A DNA stretch of 64,000 bases from Psychromonas sp. psych-6C06. Lineage in GTDB: Bacteria; Pseudomonadota; Gammaproteobacteria; Enterobacterales; Psychromonadaceae. The translations under genes and the position numbers were made by a program. The stretch is from contig NZ_PIZM01000009.1 in the NCBI RefSeq assembly GCF_002835465.1, forward strand, positions 62,001-126,000, in the 5' to 3' direction. Each line of letters opens with the position of its first letter. Within the stretch, counting starts at the first letter, position 1. Shown piece after piece: positions 36,061-43,954 of this stretch. The notes beneath the pieces were generated by a model. The model did not search any database, had not been told where the DNA came from, and saw only the letters and a program-made list of their open reading frames with translations.

Positions 36061-36104
36061 CTACAATGTAGCTTTATTTTTGATGAAACTATTCTACGCT
36101 GTAG
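36061..36104 (+). promoter_or_regulatory. Twin palindromes before the TetR gene
   Basis: CTACAATGTAG (36061-36071) and CTACGCTGTAG (36094-36104) share the palindrome CTAC-N3-GTAG and are 33 bases apart centre to centre, about three helical turns. This is a strong candidate for TetR autoregulation. The right copy is 31 bases before the start codon. Confidence 0.6.
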
Positions 36105-36134
36105 ATTATGTGTTCAGGCTAAGGAAAAAGCGCT

Positions 36135-36683
36135 ATGCAGGTACAGAAAAAGCGAGGCAGGCCAAATAGTCGTGATCGTCAACTTAATGAAGAACTGATT
36201 ATTTACGTGGCTAAAACTCTAATGCGTGAACAGGGAAAAGTACCCAGTATACGAGCCTTAGCGCGTGCCCTAGATGTTGATGCTATGGCAATTTATCACT
36301 ATTTTGATAATAAAAATAGTTTATTAAAGGCGATCATTTCATCATTAATGGGCAGTATCTATTTCCCCAAACGTGACCAAGATTGGCAAACTTCATTGCA
36401 ATTAATTTGTGAAAGTTATTTGGCTCTATTAAATAATTATTCGGGGCTATTGGAAACTTTAATTAATATGCCTTCTGATGGACCAATTTCGGTTTTTTAT
36501 GAACGTTTCAATAAAGTTATCTCTCCTCTTAATTTTCCAACGCAAAAACAGCAACAAGCTTTCTTGCTGTTATTAAATTTCCTTCATGGCCAGGCTTTAT
36601 TATCTAAAGATTCTGAAAGCTATAATGAAGATGACTTAAAGGGCGCATTGGCATTTTATTTCGGTGCACTTGAAGTTATCTAG
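36135..36683 (+). CDS. TetR-family transcriptional regulator
   Basis: A 182-aa regulator. The DNA-binding domain occupies residues 5-65, with KRGRPNSRDRQLNEELI, then VPSIRALARALDVDAMAIYHYFDNKNSLLKA. The effector domain is short and ends FYFGALEVI. The stop codon TAG is part of the CTAG at the left end of a deleted MITE, so the original C-terminus may have been changed by insertion. It precedes the YHS/ATP-grasp/MFS operon and is the most likely regulator of it. Confidence 0.9.
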   Translation: MQVQKKRGRPNSRDRQLNEELIIYVAKTLMREQGKVPSIRALARALDVDAMAIYHYFDNKNSLLKAIISSLMGSIYFPKRDQDWQTSLQLICESYLALLNNYSGLLETLINMPSDGPISVFYERFNKVISPLNFPTQKQQQAFLLLLNFLHGQALLSKDSESYNEDDLKGALAFYFGALEVI

Positions 36684-36777
36684 AATTCGTTGGTCTTTCG
36701 TGTGCAAAAAAGCATGCTTTGCTCTTGCTCAAAATGCGCTGTGTAAAGAAAATTTAAACGGCAAAGATCAACAGCCC
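36684..36777 (+). mobile_element. Internally deleted MITE, same family as the 50-kb copy
   Basis: The right half (about 36719-36777) matches the right end of the 261-bp MITE: both share TTGCTCAAAA, AAAATTTAAACGGC and AAAGATCAACAG. The left end, GTTGGTCTTTC, is a one-mismatch copy of GTTGATCTTTC. The flanks are CTAG (36680-36683) and TTAG (36778-36781), near-identical YTAR target sites. About 94 bases remain. Confidence 0.7.
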
Positions 36778-36826
36778 TTAGGGTTATTTAAAATTAAATG
36801 AAATATTTTTAGTGTTACCGAGGTCT

Positions 36827-36849
36827 AATGTTAAACAATTGTTAACATT
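36827..36849 (+). promoter_or_regulatory. Palindrome before the YHS operon
   Basis: Perfect inverted repeat AATGTTAA (36827-36834) and TTAACATT (36842-36849) with ACAATTG between, 27 bases before the YHS start. Candidate operator or leader hairpin; it differs from the CTAC-N3-GTAG motif before the TetR gene. Confidence 0.5.
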
Positions 36850-36876
36850 ATTTTCTATTAAAGAGTGGTAAATGCT

Positions 36877-37341
36877 ATGAACATGATAAAGTTAAATATT
36901 AAACGTCTATATACCCTAGTGGTTGTATTGGCCTTTTTTAGTGCATCTGCACAGGCAACAGAACACATTTATACTGGATATTTCAATAATAAAGCCGTCT
37001 CGGGCTATGATGTCACCGCTTATTTTGATCAGCAGGAAGCGGTCGAGGGATCTTCAAAATATAAGTTAGCTTACAAGGGCGCTGATTGGTATTTTGCATC
37101 GCAAAGCAACCTCGATAAATTTACCGCTAATCCTGAAAAGTATGCTCCTCAATATGGTGGGTACTGTGCTTGGGCGATGTCTAATAATAAAACTGCACCG
37201 GGTAACGCGCCTTTCTGGACTATTTATAATGACAAGCTATACCTAAATTACGATCAAAAAGTACTAGATACTTGGCGTGCAGATAAAGAACAGTTTATTA
37301 AGAAAGCCGATGCCAATTGGGCAAATATGGAAAAGGAATAA
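36877..37341 (+). CDS. Secreted YHS-domain protein
   Basis: A 154-aa protein with a signal peptide (LYTLVVVLAFFSASAQA) and a YHS domain: VSGYDVTAYFDQQEAVEGSS, then YKGADWYFASQSNLDKFTANPEKY and YGGYCAWAMS. The Cys and aromatic residues resemble metal-associated YHS domains, but metal binding is not proven. It acts in the periplasm. I chose the ATG at 36877, with AAGAGTGG upstream, over a GTG at 36865. First gene of a five-gene unit; the next starts two bases after its stop. Confidence 0.9.
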   Translation: MNMIKLNIKRLYTLVVVLAFFSASAQATEHIYTGYFNNKAVSGYDVTAYFDQQEAVEGSSKYKLAYKGADWYFASQSNLDKFTANPEKYAPQYGGYCAWAMSNNKTAPGNAPFWTIYNDKLYLNYDQKVLDTWRADKEQFIKKADANWANMEKE

Positions 37342-37343
37342 TT

Positions 37344-37844
37344 ATGAAGCTAAGTAAAACATCGATAGTTAGTTGGGTAGTTGTTTTATGGATATGCAAA
37401 GTGTTCCTATTTTCATTGCCTTATAAATTTACTTTACACCCTGATACGCAGCATATTTTTGGCACCATTGGTCAATGGATGAAAGACTATATTGGTGATA
37501 GCGGTGGTGCATTATTCATGAACTATGGCTCCTACGCTGTGGGTGGTGTGGAGTTACTGACATCATTAATTTTACTTTCACCAGCACTGTTTTTAGCCAT
37601 GAAGAAATTAGGGTTACTAGCTAACTCGCCAAGTAGTCATGCACTTCATGCATTAGGCTTTGCACTCGCTGCAGTAGTGATGTCTGGAGCGGTCTTTTTT
37701 CATCTATTTACCCCATTAGGTGTTGAAGTAATTCATGAGGGACAGGGGGATGGTGGTTCACTGTTTTATGCTGCTACCTCTATTCTTATTTTAGGCACTC
37801 TGATGGCCGTGGTGAATTATATGACCTTTAAAAGGGAAGCTTAG
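37344..37844 (+). CDS. DoxX-like membrane protein
   Basis: A 166-aa protein with four hydrophobic segments (SIVSWVVVLWICKVFLFSL; YAVGGVELLTSLILLSPALFL; ALHALGFALAAVVMSGAVFF; LFYAATSILILGTLMAVV). The layout and GGVELLTS segment fit DoxX-like proteins, a loose family linked to thiosulfate or redox membrane functions. AAGGAAT precedes the ATG. It is pressed between the YHS gene (two-base gap) and the first ATP-grasp gene (no gap). Confidence 0.75.
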   Translation: MKLSKTSIVSWVVVLWICKVFLFSLPYKFTLHPDTQHIFGTIGQWMKDYIGDSGGALFMNYGSYAVGGVELLTSLILLSPALFLAMKKLGLLANSPSSHALHALGFALAAVVMSGAVFFHLFTPLGVEVIHEGQGDGGSLFYAATSILILGTLMAVVNYMTFKREA

Positions 37845-38675
37845 ATGCTGACTCGGTTATCATTAATTTTTACTTATATTTTTTATTGTATTCGCTTGGG
37901 CGTTGCGCCTTGGCGTTACTTCCAGCTTAATGCGCCCTATTTTAATGAACAACGAAACTTGTTTTCTAAACTCGATATGGATACACGCATTCCGAAACAG
38001 TGGTTGCTAGAGCAGTTTATGGATCTCGAATCGCGCGATCCAAATGCCTATCCTGTATTTGTAAAACCAGAATGGGGGCAGAACTCTCAGGGTGTGGTGA
38101 AAGTTGATAATTTGTTACAGCTCAATACATTGCGCAAGCAACGCACGGCAAGGCATCCCTTTTATCTTATTCAGCAAGCAGCGCCGGAAAAAAGAGAGTT
38201 TGAAGTGTTCATGATTCCTAATCAGGATGACTTGCAACAATATGCCATTTTATCTATTACAGAAACTTGTAATCGAAGTGATGAGTTATTTCCAGTAAAT
38301 GGAATTTATAACAAAGATAGTTATTACCAAGACTGCGCTCCACGATTAACGAAGCCACAATTAGATAAAATTTGGGGGCATTTAAAGCAACTAGGAGACT
38401 ATCGTATTGCACGATACGGTTTACGCGCTGATAGCTTAGAAGATTTGATTGCCGGAAAGTTTCATATTGTTGAAGTTAACTTATATGTACCGATGCCCTT
38501 ATTGTTATTAGTGAAAGAGCTCTCTGTTGTTAAAAAACTAAACTTTATTCGAAGCGCTATGAAGCAATTGGTTTTAGTAACAAAAAGTATTCCGGATACA
38601 CAACCCAGTAAATCTGTCTTCTTCAAAAAGTTACAGGTTTCAAAGCGCTTGAAATCAATTAATAAAACCACCTAG
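37845..38675 (+). CDS. ATP-grasp-like protein 1
   Basis: A 276-aa protein with an ATP-grasp pattern. YPVFVKPEWGQNSQGVVKV near residue 69 is the ATP lysine and glycine loop, YLIQQAAPEKREFEVFMI is the hinge region, and FHIVEVNLYVPMPL carries the Glu/Asn metal site. Such enzymes join a carboxylate to an amine, thiol or hydroxyl at the cost of ATP. The first 25 residues are hydrophobic, suggesting membrane association. Substrate unknown. Starts directly after the DoxX-like stop. Confidence 0.75.
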   Translation: MLTRLSLIFTYIFYCIRLGVAPWRYFQLNAPYFNEQRNLFSKLDMDTRIPKQWLLEQFMDLESRDPNAYPVFVKPEWGQNSQGVVKVDNLLQLNTLRKQRTARHPFYLIQQAAPEKREFEVFMIPNQDDLQQYAILSITETCNRSDELFPVNGIYNKDSYYQDCAPRLTKPQLDKIWGHLKQLGDYRIARYGLRADSLEDLIAGKFHIVEVNLYVPMPLLLLVKELSVVKKLNFIRSAMKQLVLVTKSIPDTQPSKSVFFKKLQVSKRLKSINKTT

Positions 38676-38708
38676 GTAATCTTTTTTTACCGCCCAAAAG
38701 TGACCCAC

Positions 38709-39614
38709 ATGAAACTAAAAAAAATAATATACGCATGGATTAGCAAAACCTTTATGGATGGTTGTAGTAACTACAATAGCTTGCAGGTGCGTAAAAGCTG
38801 TCGCAGCAAAAAGCAAGCGCGTGATAAATTCAAGCAGGGTGGTATCGCTCATGCACAAGGGATGATTTTTTTCAATCCATTTAAGGCGGTTAAATTTGCC
38901 AAAAAGTACGGTTTTCCTCTGGTCATCAAGCCTAATGTGAGTGGATTTTCTCGTGGTAGCCACTTTCCAATTAATAACTACCAACAGCTGTGGAAAGCGA
39001 TGTTCTTTGCGAAGTGCTGGTGGCCATTTACAGTGGTAGAGCAATATTTACAGGGGCATAACTACCGTGTAGTTGTCGCAAATGGGCAGATCATGTCGGT
39101 GCTTGAACGTTATGCGCCTTTTGTAATCGGTGATGGTCAGTCCACGATTGAACAGCTTATTGATGTTGAAAACAACACTCGTGAAAAAATGGGTTTATAT
39201 CCCTGTATGTCGCCATTACAAAAAGGCAAACAAACAACCTACTTTTTAAAAAAATCAGGTTATACACTAACCAGTATTCCTGCTGTCGATGAAAATGTAA
39301 CACTGTTTTATCGTATTTCATTAGCACCGGGTGGGGTGGTTGAAGTGATTGAGAAAACGACGTTACCCGAAGCGAATCAAAAGTTGTTTAAACAAGTATT
39401 GGCTTTGTTTGATGCTAATATTTTGGGTATCGATGTTATTATGGAGAACGGTATTAACCAAGATCATCGCGACCAAAAAGTGATATTTTTAGAGGTTAAT
39501 TCACGTCCCTATTTGAAAATGCATAACTACCCTCGTTATGGAAAAGCTGAAGATTTATCCGCTCATTTTGATGCTTTAGATAAGTTAGAAATTAGTCAGT
39601 CGGATATCTATTAA
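38709..39614 (+). CDS. ATP-grasp protein 2, cyanophycin-synthetase-like
   Basis: A 301-aa ATP-grasp ligase. FPLVIKPNVSGFSRGSHF is the ATP loop, TVVEQYLQGHNYRVVVANG the hinge, and KVIFLEVNSRPYLKMHNYP the metal site. The wording of the hinge and the FVIGDGQSTIEQLID segment resemble the ATP-grasp half of cyanophycin synthetase and GshAB, which extend peptides. I use the ATG at 38709; a GTG at 38700 is possible. It follows ATP-grasp 1 after 33 bases and precedes the MFS permease by 17. Confidence 0.85.
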   Translation: MKLKKIIYAWISKTFMDGCSNYNSLQVRKSCRSKKQARDKFKQGGIAHAQGMIFFNPFKAVKFAKKYGFPLVIKPNVSGFSRGSHFPINNYQQLWKAMFFAKCWWPFTVVEQYLQGHNYRVVVANGQIMSVLERYAPFVIGDGQSTIEQLIDVENNTREKMGLYPCMSPLQKGKQTTYFLKKSGYTLTSIPAVDENVTLFYRISLAPGGVVEVIEKTTLPEANQKLFKQVLALFDANILGIDVIMENGINQDHRDQKVIFLEVNSRPYLKMHNYPRYGKAEDLSAHFDALDKLEISQSDIY

Positions 39615-39631
39615 CGAGATTCATTTATACT

Positions 39632-40828
39632 ATGTCGCTATTAATGCCTGTAAAAATGCCTGTTATTAACAAAACATTTTACTTTTTCTCTGCTATTCAT
39701 TCGTTTTTACTTGGCCTTTTGCCGATTTTTATTCCAGTTATTTTATGGGATAAAGGGCTTAATATTAATGACATTGCCTGGTTTGTTGCATTAAGTGCTG
39801 TGGGATTTCTAATCGCACTCACTATTTGGGACCGACTGCGTGCACGACGGGCTTGGTCAGCCATTATCGGACTGTCATTCTTATTACAAATGATGTTGGT
39901 GGGCTTGCTCATTTGGGATACACAATGGTTAATTCTTTCGTTTGGCGCTTTAATTAATGGGGCTGCGGGATGCTTTTATTGGTCAACACAGCGACTTTTT
40001 TTTCAAGCGATCACGACAAGTAAAAATAGCGGTAACACGTTTGGTAACTTTCAAATATTGGTCGTTATATCGCTTAAGTTAGGTATCTTAATTGGTAGCT
40101 TCTTATTAGATAGTGATTATATTAGTGGCTTAATTCTCCTCTCATTTAGTGGCTCTATATTTGGCTTTTATCTACTGCAGAAGCTTCTAAATCAAGTTGA
40201 TAATCTAGGCTCTATTGTTCAACCTCGAGCATTTTCTTTTGCACAAATAGTGACCTTTAAAGACACACACCATTCAAAAAGCATTTTTGTCGTAGATGGT
40301 TTATTTTTGTTTATTGAAAGTTATTTTTGGGTGTTAACGCTATATATGTTGACGCAGCAGAGCTTAACTACTTTAGGCTTATTAATTGTGCTGTTAAGTA
40401 TTATGCTGGCAATTATCTTTTTTGCACTTAAGAAGACTATAGACAGTATCAATGCCCAGCGTATTTTCATTATTTCAATTTTTGGCTATGCCTTGTCTTG
40501 GTGGTTGCGCGCTCAACTAGACTTACAAAGTGAAGCGATCATGCTTTACAGCAGCATGTTACTGATCGCTTTTTTAAGTAGTTTTTTCCGCCTTGCTTTT
40601 AACAAACGCTTTTATGATATCGCTAGTGCTGATCAACCTATCTACTACATCTTATGTAAAAGTTATTATTCACAAGCGATAATCGCTGTATTTTTTGGCA
40701 TGATTGGTTTGTGGGGCTTTTCAAGTGATGCGCCTTTAGAACAGCTTCAGTCTGTTTATTATTGTGTTATCCCCTTGGTGCTTACCTATTTGTTGTATGG
40801 CAAGAGTAGACGCTCGAAATCATCTTAA
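39632..40828 (+). CDS. MFS transporter
   Basis: A 398-aa membrane protein with twelve predicted helices. Residues 67-73 contain the loop WDRLRARRAW, the position of the MFS loop-2 motif. There is no signature of a named subfamily. Last gene of the YHS-DoxX-ATP-grasp-ATP-grasp-MFS unit, it is a plausible exporter for whatever the two ligases make. No good ribosome-binding site precedes the ATG at 39632; an ATG at 39647 or 39656 could be used instead. Confidence 0.85.
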   Translation: MSLLMPVKMPVINKTFYFFSAIHSFLLGLLPIFIPVILWDKGLNINDIAWFVALSAVGFLIALTIWDRLRARRAWSAIIGLSFLLQMMLVGLLIWDTQWLILSFGALINGAAGCFYWSTQRLFFQAITTSKNSGNTFGNFQILVVISLKLGILIGSFLLDSDYISGLILLSFSGSIFGFYLLQKLLNQVDNLGSIVQPRAFSFAQIVTFKDTHHSKSIFVVDGLFLFIESYFWVLTLYMLTQQSLTTLGLLIVLLSIMLAIIFFALKKTIDSINAQRIFIISIFGYALSWWLRAQLDLQSEAIMLYSSMLLIAFLSSFFRLAFNKRFYDIASADQPIYYILCKSYYSQAIIAVFFGMIGLWGFSSDAPLEQLQSVYYCVIPLVLTYLLYGKSRRSKSS

Positions 40829-40925
40829 CGTTAGATCATTGTGCATTAATGAAAATCAGTCCCTATTCTGAGTAACTGTCCTATTCTGTATAAGCAAGTC
40901 ATTGTTATATTTATAAGGAATAGCT

Positions 40926-42545
40926 ATGCCCATCAAATATCGACTGATATTAAGTCACTCAACTATCCTCGTCTTTATGTTAATCATACTGTTATTAACC
41001 GGGCTACGTTTTAACAGCATGGCGACACAAGTGCGCCATATTGTAGAAGGGGATGTATTACGCGCCGAATTAGCGGGAGAAATTAATATTCAAGCTGAGA
41101 GTGTTGCTGGTCGTCTGTTATTACTCTTTATACTACAAGATCAGCAACAGCGTACTGCGATTTATAAAGAGATAGATGCAAAAAATAAACAGATCGATGA
41201 TGCCTTAGAAAATATAGATAGGTTGTTAATATCTTCGCAGGATAAAGCGTCGCTACAAACATTAATAATGCATAGAAAAGCTTACCATGATCAATTTTTT
41301 GCTACTGTTGATGAAATAGAGTTTGGCGATCCAGAGCAGGCTCGACAGTTAATGGCTGGCAAAACACGCGATGCCTTAGATGCGTTACTTGCTGAGGTGG
41401 CTATTTTTAAACAACGTCAGCAACAATCGATGCGCGATCGCCAAGCAGAAATATTAGCTATGACTGAAAGCGCTTTGTTCATTATGTTGATATTGGGCGG
41501 GCTTGCGTTACTTATTGGTTTGATAATGACCTATAAAATTATTAGTAGTATTACACTGCCACTGAATCAATCTGTTAGCACTGTTAATGCCATTGCTAAT
41601 GGCGATCTTTCATTAGATATCCCCAAGGGAAGTAATAATGAACTAGGCCGTTTATTATCCGGTATGTTGCATATGCGCGACCAATTAAAAGCGATGATCA
41701 GTGAAATTGATGATGATGCTAAATCAGTACACAGTGGCGCAACAGGTATTCTTGCTCAAGCCGATGAGATGAAGCTTAACTTGGCAGAGCAGTTAAATAA
41801 GTCTGATGCTATCAATAGCAGCATAGCTTCTTTATCTCAGGGAATTCGTCAAACCTCGGAAGATGTAAAACAGATTGAATCACAAGCGGTAAAAACACAG
41901 TCTTTATCTGAGCAGGGAGTTGAGGCAATTACACAGGCGACGCAATCAATCAAAGAGATTGCTGTATCTGTGAACGACTCAGCGACTTCGGTTGCTCGTT
42001 TAAGTGAAAGCTCAGTGCAAGTGACCGCTGCCATCAACCATATTCGAGAAATTGCAGATCAAACTAATTTATTGGCGTTAAACGCTTCAATAGAAGCCGC
42101 GCGTGCGGGTGAAAGTGGTAGAGGGTTTGCTGTCGTCGCTGATGAAGTTAGAACGCTAGCTGGCCGTACAGCGGAAGTGACCATGAATATCGATGAAGTG
42201 ATCGGCACAATGAAAAAGCAAACCAATCAAGTTGAAGTAGAAATTAGTGAAAGTGAAAAAAGTATAGAGCGAGGGGTTTTATTAATTGAAGAACTTATTG
42301 CACCATTACAAAGCATGCAACAGGAGGCGATGGAATCACGACAGAGTTTGCAGTCGTTAGCAACACTGACGATTCAACAAGCTCAAGAAAGTGATATGGT
42401 GGCAAATAATGCAACTGAAATAATGGGCATTGCCGAAGTGAATCAACGTGCTAGTGACAGTTTAAAAATAAAGAGTGATGAGTTACTCGTAACTGCGCAA
42501 CGGGTTGACGATGCTTTGGCTATATTTCAGCTTGAGGCGAAATAA
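40926..42545 (+). CDS. Methyl-accepting chemotaxis protein
   Basis: A 539-aa chemoreceptor. An N-terminal helix ([18 protein letters not shown]), a four-helix-bundle periplasmic sensor of about 150 residues, a second helix near 187-208 ([18 protein letters not shown]), a HAMP domain ([20 protein letters not shown]) and the signalling hairpin with [20 protein letters not shown] and [13 protein letters not shown] near residue 376. TAAGGAATA precedes the ATG. Ligand unknown. Two CCTATTCTG direct repeats 18 bases apart (40862-40870 and 40880-40888) lie in its upstream region. No CheW-tail pentapeptide is seen. Confidence 0.95.
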   Translation: MPIKYRLILSHSTILVFMLIILLLTGLRFNSMATQVRHIVEGDVLRAELAGEINIQAESVAGRLLLLFILQDQQQRTAIYKEIDAKNKQIDDALENIDRLLISSQDKASLQTLIMHRKAYHDQFFATVDEIEFGDPEQARQLMAGKTRDALDALLAEVAIFKQRQQQSMRDRQAEILAMTESALFIMLILGGLALLIGLIMTYKIISSITLPLNQSVSTVNAIANGDLSLDIPKGSNNELGRLLSGMLHMRDQLKAMISEIDDDAKSVHSGATGILAQADEMKLNLAEQLNKSDAINSSIASLSQGIRQTSEDVKQIESQAVKTQSLSEQGVEAITQATQSIKEIAVSVNDSATSVARLSESSVQVTAAINHIREIADQTNLLALNASIEAARAGESGRGFAVVADEVRTLAGRTAEVTMNIDEVIGTMKKQTNQVEVEISESEKSIERGVLLIEELIAPLQSMQQEAMESRQSLQSLATLTIQQAQESDMVANNATEIMGIAEVNQRASDSLKIKSDELLVTAQRVDDALAIFQLEAK

Positions 42546-42551
42546 TGTGTT

Positions 42552-42585
42552 ACCACTGGTACTAATTAGGCTTAGTGCCAGTGGT
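42552..42585. terminator. Bidirectional terminator between chemoreceptor and dapB
   Basis: Fourteen-base stem ACCACTGGTACTAA (42552-42565) with TTAGTGCCAGTGGT (42572-42585), one G-U pair, six-base loop. It separates two convergent genes. Confidence 0.75.
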
Positions 42586-42592
42586 TAGATAT

Positions 42593-43324
42593 TTAATCCA
42601 TCAAGTACTCTAAACCGTAAACTAACTCGTTACGCTTAACGACCTCTTTACAGGCAAGACAGATACCTGGCATGAATGATTCACGATGCTGAGAGTTATG
42701 CTCAATTTTAAGCGTTTCACTTAATCCACCAAAGAACACGGTTTGCTGTGCAACAACACCCGGTAAACGAATTGAGTGTAATTTAACACCATTAAGTTCA
42801 GCGCCACGTGCGCCTTCAATTAACTCTTTATCGCTACATTCAACTGGCGTTTTAGTACGTGCTGCAGAGATAAGCTCTGCAGTACGGATACCTGTACCAG
42901 AAGGGCTTTCCTCTTTTTGTGGGCTATGTGCTTCAATGACCTCTGCATCTGGCAGGTATTTCGCTGCTTCTGCAGAGAATTTCATCATCAATACCGCACC
43001 GATAGAAAAGTTAGGCGCAATCAGTCCACCTAACTGCTTCTCGCTTGCGAGTGCTTGTAACTCTTTTACTTGTTCAACTTGAAAGCCACTTGTGCCAATC
43101 ACCGGACAAGCACCTGCATTTAAGATAAGTTGTGTGTTTGAAAAGCCCGCAGAAGCGGCTGTTAAATCAACAACCACTTGCGCGCCAGTGCTTTTAATTA
43201 AAGCGCTTAAGTCATCACCAAAATCACACTCTGCCACTAACTCTAGTGCGCTATCATTATTAATTGCGTTAACTGCTTCGCTACCCATACGCCCTTTAGC
43301 GCCATTTACAATTACCTTAACCAT
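42593..43324 (-). CDS. dapB: 4-hydroxy-tetrahydrodipicolinate reductase
   Basis: Reduces hydroxytetrahydrodipicolinate in lysine and diaminopimelate synthesis. At 243 aa it is shorter than E. coli DapB (273). The cofactor loop NGAKGRMG is at residue 7, the GTSGF and APNFSIGAVLMM segments are present, and PSGTG follows the active site. The catalytic motif reads EAHSPQKEESPSGT, so the first histidine and the lysine of HHxxK are kept but the second histidine is Ser. Monocistronic or with DUF2956 upstream (11-base gap). Confidence 0.93.
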   Translation of the reverse strand: MVKVIVNGAKGRMGSEAVNAINNDSALELVAECDFGDDLSALIKSTGAQVVVDLTAASAGFSNTQLILNAGACPVIGTSGFQVEQVKELQALASEKQLGGLIAPNFSIGAVLMMKFSAEAAKYLPDAEVIEAHSPQKEESPSGTGIRTAELISAARTKTPVECSDKELIEGARGAELNGVKLHSIRLPGVVAQQTVFFGGLSETLKIEHNSQHRESFMPGICLACKEVVKRNELVYGLEYLMD

Positions 43325-43335
43325 GTTAATTCCTG

Positions 43336-43674
43336 TTATCTAGTGAAGAAAAAATAGAGTGCAAAAATACCCCAGCTTGCTACCAATAAAACCCACGGGA
43401 GTTTGGCTGGCTTCGCTTCTTGCGATACATTAATCGTTGTGGGTTGTGACGTGTCTGCTGTCTGTTTTTGTTTTTGCAGTTTCTTTTGAGCTTTATCAGC
43501 TTGGCGTTGCTTGGCTTTTACTGATTTTTTATACTCAGCAATGCCTTTTTGTATCCCTTGCGCGATTAAGCGTGTTTGCTCTTTGCTTTGACCCGATTTT
43601 TGAGTCTTTTTAGCAATAGCTAACGCTTCTTCAACGGTTTCATTAGAGATATTAGTCGCGTTATGTTTTGCCAT
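43336..43674 (-). CDS. DUF2956 family protein
   Basis: A 112-aa protein, highly charged and helical (KKTQKSGQSKEQTRLIAQGI, KAKQRQADKAQKKLQKQKQ), ending in a single membrane helix LPWVLLVASWGIFALYFFF. This is the DUF2956 layout: a cytoplasmic coiled region anchored at the C-terminus. Function unknown. I took the ATG at 43674, one base after the DUF1289 stop region, rather than extending into that gene. Between DUF1289 and dapB. Confidence 0.88.
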   Translation of the reverse strand: MAKHNATNISNETVEEALAIAKKTQKSGQSKEQTRLIAQGIQKGIAEYKKSVKAKQRQADKAQKKLQKQKQTADTSQPTTINVSQEAKPAKLPWVLLVASWGIFALYFFFTR

Positions 43675-43675
43675 C

Positions 43676-43891
43676 TTATTTATCTTGTAAAATGATGTTG
43701 GCACGTTTGAGTGCTTTTTCACTTATTAAGCTTAAAAAGCGCTCAGGATCATCGTAATTGTGATCTACAAGGTGGCCAACCAATTTTGCGACCAATGCTT
43801 GTGTCTCTTTAATTTCAATATGAGTACGTCCACATCCTTGGCAGAAAGTGCCGTCACTTGTACATTGACTTGTACACGGGCTAAATTTCAT
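43676..43891 (-). CDS. DUF1289 family protein
   Basis: A 71-aa protein with the DUF1289 motif SPCTSQCTSDGTFCQGCGRTHIEI, four cysteines likely binding zinc or an iron-sulfur cluster. Role unknown. ATG start at 43891. It abuts the DUF2956 start and diverges from the cti gene across 63 bases. Confidence 0.9.
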   Translation of the reverse strand: MKFSPCTSQCTSDGTFCQGCGRTHIEIKETQALVAKLVGHLVDHNYDDPERFLSLISEKALKRANIILQDK

Positions 43892-43954
43892 GGTTGAATC
43901 CTTACATTGACGTTATAATTTTGCAGTAGTTTAACAATTTTAGAGAAGGGATTC

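Noticed and set aside
40862-40888. Direct repeat CCTATTCTG x2 before the second chemoreceptor gene
   Set aside because: Eighteen-base spacing could suit a regulator, but two nine-base copies alone are too little to call a site.
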